A DNA stretch of 64,000 nucleotides from Pseudomonas sp. TH15. GTDB taxonomy: Bacteria; Pseudomonadota; Gammaproteobacteria; Pseudomonadales; Pseudomonadaceae. Of the stretch, positions 17,855-25,493 are shown piece after piece (within the stretch, counting starts at the first letter, position 1; the number at the start of each line of letters is the position of its first letter). The stretch spans positions 124,001 through 188,000 of the forward strand of contig NZ_JAEKEL010000002.1 in NCBI RefSeq assembly GCF_016651105.1. Direction: 5' to 3'. The translations under genes were made by a program, and so were the position numbers. The notes beneath the pieces are model-generated. The model had not been told where the DNA came from, searched no databases, and saw only the letters and a program-made list of their open reading frames with translations.

Positions 17855-19219
17855 ATGAACACACAACTCAAACCCACGCTGGGCACGCTGCACTTGTGGG
17901 GCATCGCCGTCGGGCTGGTGATTTCCGGTGAGTACTTTGGCTGGAGTTACGGCTGGGGCGTGGCCGGGACATTGGGCTTTCTGGTGACTTCCTTTATGGT
18001 CGCCACCATGTACACCTGCTTCATCTTCAGCTTCACCGAACTGACCACGGCGATTCCCCATGCCGGCGGTCCCTTTGCCTACAGCCGCCGCGCCTTTGGC
18101 GAGAAAGGCGGATTGATCGCCGGGATGGCGACACTGATCGAATTTGTCTTCGCCCCGCCCGCGATCGCCTTGGCGATTGGCGCGTACCTGAATGTGCAGT
18201 TTCCAGCGCTTGATCCGAAACACGCAGCCGTCGGCGCCTACATCGTGTTTATGGGCCTGAACATCCTCGGAGTGAAACTGGCGGCGACGTTCGAACTGGT
18301 GGTCTGCGTATTGGCCGTGGCCGAACTGCTGGTGTTTATGGGCGTGGTCGCCCCGGCGTTCAGCTTCAGCAACTTTGCCCTTAACGGCTGGGCCGGTTCC
18401 GATGTGTTCAGCATGCCGGCGATTGCCGGGATGTTTGCGGCGATCCCGTTTGCGATCTGGTTTTTCCTGGCCATCGAAGGCGCGGCAATGGCGGCCGAAG
18501 AAGCCAAGGACCCGAAACGCACGATTCCGAAAGCCTACATCAGCGGTATCCTGACCCTGGTGCTGCTGGCCATGGGCGTGATGTTCTTTGCCGGTGGCGT
18601 CGGTGACTGGCGCACCCTGTCGAACATCAACGACCCGCTACCGCAAGCGATGAAAGCGGTGGTTGGCGAAAGCTCCGGCTGGTTGCACATGCTGGTGTGG
18701 ATTGGTCTGTTCGGTTTGGTGGCGAGTTTCCACGGGATCATTCTTGGCTACTCGCGGCAGTTCTTTGCCCTTGCTCGGGCCGGTTACTTGCCGAAATCCC
18801 TGGCCAAGCTGTCACGCTTCCAAACCCCGCACCGGGCGATTATTGCCGGCGGCCTGATCGGCATCGCAGCGATTTACAGCGACGGCTTGATCAACCTCGG
18901 CGGCATGACGCTGACGGCGGCGATGATCACCATCGCGGTGTTCGGCGCGATTGTGATGTACATCATGAGCATGCTCAGCCTGTTCAAACTGCGTAAAACC
19001 GAGCCGAACCTGGAACGGACTTTCCGCGCGCCGTGCTATCCGCTGGTGCCGATGATTGCGCTGGTGCTGGCGGTGGTGTGCCTGGTGGCGATGGCCTGGT
19101 TCAACGCATTGATCGGGGTGATCTTCCTCGGCTTCATGGCGGTGGGATTCGTGTACTTCATGCTCACCGGTCAACTTCGCGCCAACGCCCCGGCCGACGC
19201 CATGCTCACGGGCCAGTAA
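17855..19219 (+). CDS. eat: Ethanolamine permease (APC superfamily)
   Basis: Amino-acid/polyamine/organocation transporter of 454 residues with about twelve membrane segments. The N-terminus LHLWGIAVGLVISGEYFGWS and the conserved TTAIPHAGGPFAYSRRAFG, FLAIEGAAMAAEEAKDPKRT and FHGIILGYSRQFFALARAGY match the ethanolamine permease family. The ATG after TCAGGGAGCAACGC was chosen; a longer frame starts in the REP region. Ethanolamine ammonia-lyase genes usually found next to this permease are not adjacent on either side here. Confidence 0.88.
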   Translation: MNTQLKPTLGTLHLWGIAVGLVISGEYFGWSYGWGVAGTLGFLVTSFMVATMYTCFIFSFTELTTAIPHAGGPFAYSRRAFGEKGGLIAGMATLIEFVFAPPAIALAIGAYLNVQFPALDPKHAAVGAYIVFMGLNILGVKLAATFELVVCVLAVAELLVFMGVVAPAFSFSNFALNGWAGSDVFSMPAIAGMFAAIPFAIWFFLAIEGAAMAAEEAKDPKRTIPKAYISGILTLVLLAMGVMFFAGGVGDWRTLSNINDPLPQAMKAVVGESSGWLHMLVWIGLFGLVASFHGIILGYSRQFFALARAGYLPKSLAKLSRFQTPHRAIIAGGLIGIAAIYSDGLINLGGMTLTAAMITIAVFGAIVMYIMSMLSLFKLRKTEPNLERTFRAPCYPLVPMIALVLAVVCLVAMAWFNALIGVIFLGFMAVGFVYFMLTGQLRANAPADAMLTGQ

Positions 19220-19226
19220 CCGCTCA

Positions 19227-19312
19227 TGTAGGAGCTGCCGAAGGCTGCGATCTGTTGACTTTGTTTTTTAGAAACAAGATCAAAAGATCGCAGCCTGCGG
19301 CAGCTCCTACAG
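19227..19312. repeat. Inverted REP pair (GATCGCAGCC type) behind the permease gene
   Basis: TGTAGGAGCTGCCGAAGGCT and the inverse AGCCTGCGGCAGCTCCTACA enclose about 30 bases, just after the permease stop codon. Confidence 0.85.
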
Positions 19313-19440
19313 GGAATTAGGGTGCAGCAGGGATATCGGGCCTAGAATGGAACCACTGCGAAGTCACTTCGCTCAAAAGTGGTAAGCAGCATCGCACGAC
19401 GAAAATCTCGTCTGTCGATCTGCCATTTAAGGAGAGCCCT

Positions 19441-19608
19441 ATGCCCTGGTATGCCTGGTTGATTCTGGTCGTTGCAATCGGCTCGATCGTTGGTGGTTTG
19501 ATGATGTTGCGCGACACCGCCACCAAGGTCGATATGACCGAAGAGCAACGTAAACGCGTCGCCGAACGCAATGCGGAAATGGATGCCAAGGAAGCGCAGG
19601 ACCGCTAA
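19441..19608 (+). CDS. Small membrane protein of the DUF2897 type
   Basis: A 55-residue protein found by reading the sequence: MPWYAWLILVVAIGSIVGGL starts it, forming one N-terminal membrane segment, followed by a charged cytoplasmic tail with DMTEEQRKRVAERNAEMDAKEAQDR (about residues 31-55). A strong ribosome site TAAGGAG precedes the ATG and a good terminator follows 6 bases after the stop. Length, Trp-Tyr start and charged tail match the DUF2897 family of unknown function. It is a single-gene transcription unit. Confidence 0.82.
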   Translation: MPWYAWLILVVAIGSIVGGLMMLRDTATKVDMTEEQRKRVAERNAEMDAKEAQDR

Positions 19609-19613
19609 ACGAA

Positions 19614-19638
19614 AAACCCCGCCTAATCGGCGGGGTTT
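19614..19638 (+). terminator. Rho-independent terminator of the DUF2897 gene
   Basis: AAACCCCGCC, loop TAATC, GGCGGGGTTT, followed by GTGTTTT. A clean ten-pair stem. Confidence 0.88.
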
Positions 19639-19745
19639 GTGTTTTATCGCGACATTGGACTTATCTGCATGCTTTTTAGAAGTAGAAGTACAGTCACCAT
19701 TCAACATTCATTGGTTAATATGGCGCATTGTTGTGGAGAATAAAG

Positions 19746-20303
19746 ATGCGTTACTCGCAGGACCATAAAGCCCAGACCCACCAACGCATCATCAAGGAAG
19801 CATCAGCACGCTTTCGCCGCGACGGTATCGGTGCGACTGGCTTGCAACCGCTGATGAAAGCGCTGGGCCTTACCCATGGCGGCTTTTACTCACACTTCAA
19901 ATCCAAGGACGAGTTGGTAGAGAAAGCTCTGCAAGAGGCGGGATCGCAACTCGATGCCCACTGTGCAATGTTGTTCTCTGAAGCGCTTCCGCTGGCGGCG
20001 TTCATCGACAGCTATCTGTCCGAATGGCACTACACCTCGCCACACGAAGGTTGTCCGCTGCCCACCATGTGTTCAGAGCTCGGCTTGCGCGGCCAGCCAA
20101 GTCCGACCACCGACGCAGTGCTCAACGCTCGTATGGAACAAGTGCAAAACACTTTGGGTGGTGAGTCTGCCGCCGACCGCAGCATCGTCATCATGGCAAC
20201 CCTGGTCGGCGCGCTGGTGCTCGCACGCAGTGTCGAAAATCCGCAATTGGCCCAGCGAATTCTCGACGTTACACGCACTTATCTCAAACAGGATGAGGAC
20301 TAG
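19746..20303 (+). CDS. TetR/AcrR family transcriptional regulator
   Basis: A 185-residue repressor-type protein. The N-terminal helix-turn-helix is seen in QRIIKEASARFRRDGIGATG, LQPLMKALGLTHGGFYSHF and KSKDELVEKAL (residues about 12-55). The C-terminal ligand domain has no recognised specificity; the GLTHGGFYSHFKSKDEL pattern is typical of the group acting near oxidoreductase genes. Its TAG stop shares bases with the stop of the convergent FabF-like gene, so the two transcripts overlap at their ends. The ATG at this position follows GGAGAATAAAG. Confidence 0.9.
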   Translation: MRYSQDHKAQTHQRIIKEASARFRRDGIGATGLQPLMKALGLTHGGFYSHFKSKDELVEKALQEAGSQLDAHCAMLFSEALPLAAFIDSYLSEWHYTSPHEGCPLPTMCSELGLRGQPSPTTDAVLNARMEQVQNTLGGESAADRSIVIMATLVGALVLARSVENPQLAQRILDVTRTYLKQDED

Positions 20304-21574
20304 TCCTGCCAGCGCTTGAACAACACGCTGGCATTCACCCCGCCAAAACCGAAGCCGTTGGATAACGCATATTCGATCGGTATCTGGCGCGCCTTGCCAT
20401 GGACAATGTCCACTCCTTTGCTCGCTGGATCCGGATTGTCGAAGTTAAGTGTCGCAGGCACGATCTGATCACGAATCGCCAACAGCGTGAAAATCGCTTC
20501 CAGGCCTCCGGCAGCACCGAGCAAATGCCCGGTGGCCGATTTGGTCGAGGTCACCGCAATCTGGTTCTCCTCACCGAACACACTTTTGATCGCCGCCAGT
20601 TCCCCCAGATCACCGACCGGGGTAGAAGTGGCGTGAGCATTGAGATGTTGCACCTGATCCGGCGTGATACCGGCCTGAGCCAGAGCCAGCTCCATCGCGC
20701 GCCTTGCTCCACTACCATCTTCGGGCCCGGCAGTCAGGTGATAGGCGTCGGCACTGGTGCCATAGCCGACCAGTTCGGCCAGTGGCTGCGCGCCACGAGC
20801 CAGTGCATGTTCGAGGGATTCGATCACTAGCAGACCGGCGCCCTCGCCCATCACAAAGCCGTCGCGTCCACTGTCGAACGGACGTGAAGCGCGCTCGGGA
20901 GTCTCGTTGTAGCCACTGGACAATGCCCGGGCAGCCGCAAATCCGGCGAGACTGACTCGATCAATCGCCGCTTCCGCCCCGCCGCACACGGCAATGTCGG
21001 CCTCACCGGCGCGAATCAATCGCGCCGCATCGCCAATCGCTTGAACACCAGCAGCGCACGCCGTCACTGGTGCGCCCAAAGGTCCCTTGAGACCGTGCTG
21101 AATAGACACGTGTCCTGCCGCGAGATTGACCAGAAAGGACGGAATGGTGAACGGTGACAGACGCCGAGGGCCGCGACTGTCGGTAGTCCGCACGGCGTCG
21201 GCAATCGCGCCGAAACCGCCGACACCGGAGCCGATGATCGTCGCTGTACGTTCCTGGTGTTTGCTCTCTGACGGATGCCAGCCTGCCTGCTCCAGTGCCT
21301 GCCGGGCAGCCTCCATGGCAAACAGAATGAAGCGGTCCATCTTCTTCTGCTCTTTAGGCGGCGTGGCACGATCCGGATCGAAACCCGCCTCGGCATCATC
21401 TTCCAACGTCGGCACCGCACCGCCAACCTTCGTCGGCAAATCAGCAATCACCGCTTCCGGCAAGTTACGTATTCCCGAACGCCCGGCCAACAAACGCTGC
21501 CAGACGACTTCGACATCACTGCCCAAGGGTGAAACCAGACCCATGCCCGTGACAACTATTCGACGCTGATCCAT
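20300..21574 (-). CDS. Beta-ketoacyl-ACP synthase II (FabF-like)
   Basis: Condensing enzyme of 424 residues for fatty-acid or related acyl-chain elongation. The active-site cysteine is in PVTACAAGVQAI, and the two histidines are in NAHATSTPVGD and KSATGHLLGAAGG; the ending NGFGFGGVNASVLFKRW is typical. The start MDQRRIVVTGMGLVSPLGSD was preferred to a longer frame. It lies 31 bases behind the SDR gene and is probably an extra paralogue, since the housekeeping fabF normally sits with fabD, fabG and acpP, which are absent here. Substrate not deducible. Confidence 0.9.
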   Translation of the reverse strand: MDQRRIVVTGMGLVSPLGSDVEVVWQRLLAGRSGIRNLPEAVIADLPTKVGGAVPTLEDDAEAGFDPDRATPPKEQKKMDRFILFAMEAARQALEQAGWHPSESKHQERTATIIGSGVGGFGAIADAVRTTDSRGPRRLSPFTIPSFLVNLAAGHVSIQHGLKGPLGAPVTACAAGVQAIGDAARLIRAGEADIAVCGGAEAAIDRVSLAGFAAARALSSGYNETPERASRPFDSGRDGFVMGEGAGLLVIESLEHALARGAQPLAELVGYGTSADAYHLTAGPEDGSGARRAMELALAQAGITPDQVQHLNAHATSTPVGDLGELAAIKSVFGEENQIAVTSTKSATGHLLGAAGGLEAIFTLLAIRDQIVPATLNFDNPDPASKGVDIVHGKARQIPIEYALSNGFGFGGVNASVLFKRWQD

Positions 21575-21605
21575 ACCCCGGTTACCTCTGCTCAATTGGC
21601 TTGTA

Positions 21606-22400
21606 TTACTTGTAGCGTTGGGCTGCTGAACGGTGTGAAAGGTTCGGCGCCAGGACGTGGCGCGCGGCCATGAATGCCTGCCAGTCAGCCGCATCAGGCA
21701 GAGAAGGGATGGTGATCAACTCACCCTGGTCCAGACCAGCCAAAGCAGCGTCGACCATTTCCCCTGCTTCCATGACCATTTCCGCCGGTATGCCACTGGC
21801 GTCGATACCGGAACGCTCCCAGATTTCGGTGCGTGTTACCCCAGGCAACACCGCTTGAACCTGGACCCCGGTGCCATTGAGTTCAGTGTTCAATGACTGA
21901 GTCAGACTCAGAACATACGCCTTGCTGGCGCTGTAAGTCGCGTTGAACCGCTCAGGGAACAAGGCGACTACCGACGCGATATTGATGATCGTCCCTCGCC
22001 CAGCCTTGGTAAAACTGGCGGCTGCGGCCGAGGCCAATCGTGTAACCGTGGTGACGTTGAGCTGAATCAGGCGCTCCAGTTGCTCCATATCGGCGTTGGC
22101 CAACAAACCATCGGCCGCGACGCCGGCGTTGTTGAGCAACAGGCTGATGCTGGAATCACTGCGCAGGCGTTGCTCGAGTTTGAGCACTTCTTCCTTTTGC
22201 GTCAGGTCTGCCTTGAGCACTTCGACCTGCACCCCATGAGCATCGCGCAGCTTGGCCGCAGCGCTCTCCAGACGGGCCTTATCACGAGCGACCAACAGTA
22301 GATTAAAACCACGCGCAGCAAGCCGCTCGGCGTATATCGCACCAATGCCGGATGATGCGCCGGTGACCACAGCCGTACCTTGGGATTTTGCCGAATTCAT
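21606..22400 (-). CDS. Short-chain dehydrogenase/reductase (SDR)
   Basis: Classical SDR of 264 residues. It has the cofactor motif TGASSGIG at residues 13-20, the NNAG motif near residue 90, IINIASV with the catalytic serine, and YSASK with the catalytic tyrosine and lysine. NADPH preference is suggested by the arginine in VARDKARLES but is not proven. It is the upstream partner of the FabF-like gene and probably shares its transcript, which starts in the A+T-rich region at about 22450-22500. Confidence 0.9.
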   Translation of the reverse strand: MNSAKSQGTAVVTGASSGIGAIYAERLAARGFNLLLVARDKARLESAAAKLRDAHGVQVEVLKADLTQKEEVLKLEQRLRSDSSISLLLNNAGVAADGLLANADMEQLERLIQLNVTTVTRLASAAAASFTKAGRGTIINIASVVALFPERFNATYSASKAYVLSLTQSLNTELNGTGVQVQAVLPGVTRTEIWERSGIDASGIPAEMVMEAGEMVDAALAGLDQGELITIPSLPDAADWQAFMAARHVLAPNLSHRSAAQRYK

Positions 22401-22573
22401 GCCAGTACTCCTGAAAATGCTTGAGATGAACAGGCCACTGAGGAAAAAGAGGAATCAGCGGCGACAATTTATTATAGGCATAATCCAAAGCTAATATGAT
22501 AGTCGTAATTTTTTACTCTCCGATGAACGCGTATAAAACCAATCGGACTCGATATGCACTGCCGAAACAAAAA

Positions 22574-22594
22574 AGGCCGGTCAATGACCGGCCT
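22574..22594 (-). terminator. Rho-independent terminator of the ComEA-like gene
   Basis: On the minus strand AGGCCGGTCATTGACCGGCC is followed by a run of six T. The stem is nearly perfect, with a single unpaired base at the loop centre. Confidence 0.9.
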
Positions 22595-22613
22595 AATGGC
22601 TTAACGAAACAGC

Positions 22614-22949
22614 TTAGTTCACTTCGAGCTTTTCACGATTACGATCCAGGATCGCCTTGCCGATCCCCTTCACTTCCAGCAATTCGTCCACTGATGCGAA
22701 CGGCCCGTTTGTTTCACGATATGCAACAATCGCTTTTGCCTTGGCCTCCCCAACGCCGGACAACTCTTTCTGCAAGGTCGTCGCGTCAGCGTCGTTGAGA
22801 TCGATTTTTTCCTTCGAGGAAGTGGCTGCCACCTCCATCACCAGCGGCGCCTTAGGCATTTCCGTCGGTGCAGCCGGCGCGGCAACCGCCGAAATAGAGG
22901 CGCTGGTGAACAGGGCAAAAATCAGCGAGTAGAAGTAACCGGTACGCAT
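22614..22949 (-). CDS. ComEA-like helix-hairpin-helix DNA-binding protein
   Basis: An exported protein of 111 residues: a signal peptide (residues 1-24, ending in SAVAAPA), a Pro/Ala-rich linker, and a double helix-hairpin-helix domain (about 50-111) with KIDLNDADATTLQKELSGVG, AKAIVAYRETNGPF and LLEVKGIGKAILDRN. The family binds double-stranded DNA during natural transformation, but in Pseudomonas similar short proteins lie beside wbpM without a proven role. The start at MRTGYFYSL follows GGAGCGTCACTTT. It has its own terminator. Confidence 0.9.
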   Translation of the reverse strand: MRTGYFYSLIFALFTSASISAVAAPAAPTEMPKAPLVMEVAATSSKEKIDLNDADATTLQKELSGVGEAKAKAIVAYRETNGPFASVDELLEVKGIGKAILDRNREKLEVN

Positions 22950-23060
22950 AAAGTGACGCTCCATCATCATTTGAGAAAGCAGCTTTTCCGAAGCTACCTC
23001 TCAAAAGTAGGTCATGGCTGGCGCAAGTCAAAAATGCGTGCGTTACAGGATGTGAAACAA

Positions 23061-25055
23061 TCAGGGCTCGAGGCGGCGCTGCTGATAAATCCAGTCCACG
23101 ATCTCCCCATCTGGCGCATAGCCACTAACTGTATCGCGCAGGAGCTGACGAACGCGGGAATAGTCATCATCCTCCACAGCAGCCAACAAGTCCGTTAGTC
23201 GAATCTTGAGAGTGTCCCATGGCACATGGTCTTCATTTGCGCTCATGATCATCGGATGAGGGGTGGCAGACACGTTATCGCCGATCAGCAACTCCTCGAA
23301 AAGCTTTTCGCCAGGACGCAAGCCGGTGAACTCGATAGCAATATCACCGTGAACGTTTTTCTCAGAGCGAACACTCAACCCCGACAGATGAATCATTTTC
23401 TCCGCCAGCTCGACGATCTTAACCGGCTCCCCCATATCCAGCACAAATACGTCGCCGCCCCGCCCCATCGAGCCAGCCTGGATAACCAGCTGCGCAGCCT
23501 CGGGGATAGTCATGAAGTACCGGGTGATTTTAGGGTGAGTAACGGTCAGCGGCCCGCCCGACTTGATCTGACTGTGAAACAGCGGTATCACAGACCCCGA
23601 AGACCCCAGAACATTGCCAAATCGAACCATCGTGAAGCGTGTCTTGTTGACCCGGGAGACATTCCTCTTTTCACCGAACAACACCGGAGCCAATTCCCGG
23701 CTCAGCGCCTGCAACGTCAGCTCGGCGAGTCGCTTGGTGCTGCCCATCACATTGGTCGGGCGCACGGCCTTGTCAGTCGAGATGAGCACGAAGTTCGAGA
23801 CTCCGGCCTGCAGCGCAGCCTGTGCCGTATTGAGGGTACCGATGACATTATTGAGCACGCCTTCGGCAATATTGTGCTCGACCATCGGCACATGCTTGTA
23901 AGCGGCAGCGTGATAAACAGTATCTACGTTCCAGGTTTTCATCACGTCCAGCAACTTGTGTGGATCGCGAATTGACCCAAGGATCGGGAGCAATCGGACC
24001 GGGACGGATTCGCGGCACCCACGCTGCTCCAGTTCCGACAGGATGCTGTACAGATTGAATTCGCTGTGTTCGAACAGCAAAAGCGTGGTCGGCTGCAAAG
24101 AAAATATCTGTCGGCAGAGTTCCGAACCGATGGATCCCCCTGCCCCAGTGACCATCACCGTCTTACCCTTGATGCAGCGTTCCAGCAGATCCGGCTGAGC
24201 CGGCACCGCGTCACGCCCCAACAAGTCGGCGATATCGACTTCCTGAATGTCTTCGACCTTTACCTGGCCGCTGGCCAGGTCGGTAAAGTTGGGAACACTG
24301 CGCACATGCAGCGGAAAACCTTCCAGAAAATTGAGTATCTCCCTGCGTCGGGCACGGGTGGAAGAAGGCAAGGCCAGCAAAATCTCCTGTGCCCCCGTAA
24401 GGTCGATCATCTGCTGAATATGCTTTGGCTTATAGACCTGAAGTCCGGAAATAGACCGATCGGCAATACTCGAATCGTCATCAATAAAGGCCACTGGACG
24501 CATGACACGCCCCATGCGCAAGGCTGCGACCAACTGATTGCCCGCCACTCCCGCTCCGTAGATCGCCACTTTGGTCAGGCCATCATCGCGATTGGTGAAA
24601 GGCACATGCTGGGTTGCCGAAAACCAGTCGCCCATGAAGTACTGGCGCATACACAGTCGTAGCCCACCGATGATCACAAGGCTGAGCCACCAGTAATTGA
24701 AAATGATCGAGCGCGGCACAACCGCTTCGTGATTGCTGTACCAGTAGACGACCAATGCCAGAATGAGAGATGACAGACTGACTGCCTTAATGATGACCAC
24801 AAGCGCGTCGTTGCCGAAATAGCGCATGACCGCCCTGTACATCCCAAAGCGGATAAAAAGCGGAACGGCGATAACCGGGGCACAGACAAACAACCAGAGA
24901 TGGACCCGGAGGGGATTGACCATTTCGTCAATGCCCAAGCGCACGATGAAAGCGAGCCAGAGCGCGACCCAAACGAGAACGACGTCAGTCAATACCTGTA
25001 TCAACCGTTTCTGGCGCCGTGGAAGAGCCAGCAATTTGCTCCGCAATCTATCCAT
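23061..25055 (-). CDS. wbpM: Nucleotide-sugar 4,6-dehydratase WbpM, membrane form
   Basis: A 664-residue inner-membrane enzyme. Four N-terminal membrane segments (about residues 15-125) are followed by a Rossmann-like domain and a C-terminal dehydratase domain with TGAGGSIGSELCRQI. The usual YxxxK is replaced by MxxxK (NVMGSTKR), a known trait of this group. It converts UDP-GlcNAc to the 4-keto-6-deoxy sugar needed for QuiNAc or FucNAc. It marks the distal border of the O-antigen locus as in P. aeruginosa. The start MDRLRSKLLALPRRQKR matches family starts; a 24-residue longer frame exists but contains the strong AAGGAGGAGG site. Confidence 0.93.
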   Translation of the reverse strand: MDRLRSKLLALPRRQKRLIQVLTDVVLVWVALWLAFIVRLGIDEMVNPLRVHLWLFVCAPVIAVPLFIRFGMYRAVMRYFGNDALVVIIKAVSLSSLILALVVYWYSNHEAVVPRSIIFNYWWLSLVIIGGLRLCMRQYFMGDWFSATQHVPFTNRDDGLTKVAIYGAGVAGNQLVAALRMGRVMRPVAFIDDDSSIADRSISGLQVYKPKHIQQMIDLTGAQEILLALPSSTRARRREILNFLEGFPLHVRSVPNFTDLASGQVKVEDIQEVDIADLLGRDAVPAQPDLLERCIKGKTVMVTGAGGSIGSELCRQIFSLQPTTLLLFEHSEFNLYSILSELEQRGCRESVPVRLLPILGSIRDPHKLLDVMKTWNVDTVYHAAAYKHVPMVEHNIAEGVLNNVIGTLNTAQAALQAGVSNFVLISTDKAVRPTNVMGSTKRLAELTLQALSRELAPVLFGEKRNVSRVNKTRFTMVRFGNVLGSSGSVIPLFHSQIKSGGPLTVTHPKITRYFMTIPEAAQLVIQAGSMGRGGDVFVLDMGEPVKIVELAEKMIHLSGLSVRSEKNVHGDIAIEFTGLRPGEKLFEELLIGDNVSATPHPMIMSANEDHVPWDTLKIRLTDLLAAVEDDDYSRVRQLLRDTVSGYAPDGEIVDWIYQQRRLEP

Positions 25056-25127
25056 ACGTTCCTGTACCAATCTGGCCTCCTCCTTCATTAGGTCTGATGA
25101 ATCGCATTGTACGTAGGTAGCGATCAC

Positions 25128-25493
25128 GGTTACACAAAATAGTAGAGCTCATCCCCGCCTGACGAAATCTATCTCTGCACCCCACGCCCTCGCCAGACAG
25201 CTGCACGTTAAAGGGCCAGGCAGGTGCTCCGCCTCGATCACCAAGGTATACTCCGCAGCCAAAATGCATATCACGCATCCGTCGAGACCAATGGAACGGC
25301 CTTTCAGAATCCATCGCATTGATGCCACACAAATTTCCTCGAAACTCTAAAACTGTACATTTAAAAAGCTTTCAGGATTGACTCATTCGGCATCGCCATA
25401 GAAAAACTTCTCCAGTGGCACAGCAACATTCAAAAAAGCGATTATCGACCAACAACCGAAAACAACTACCGCATTGAAAAGTGAGCAAAAGCG
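25128..25493. other. Gap between divergent wbpM and GT-C genes
   Basis: About 370 A+T-rich bases hold the two divergent upstream regions. I see no credible gene, hairpin terminator or repeat. Promoters are expected but no clear -35/-10 pair could be singled out. Confidence 0.5.
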
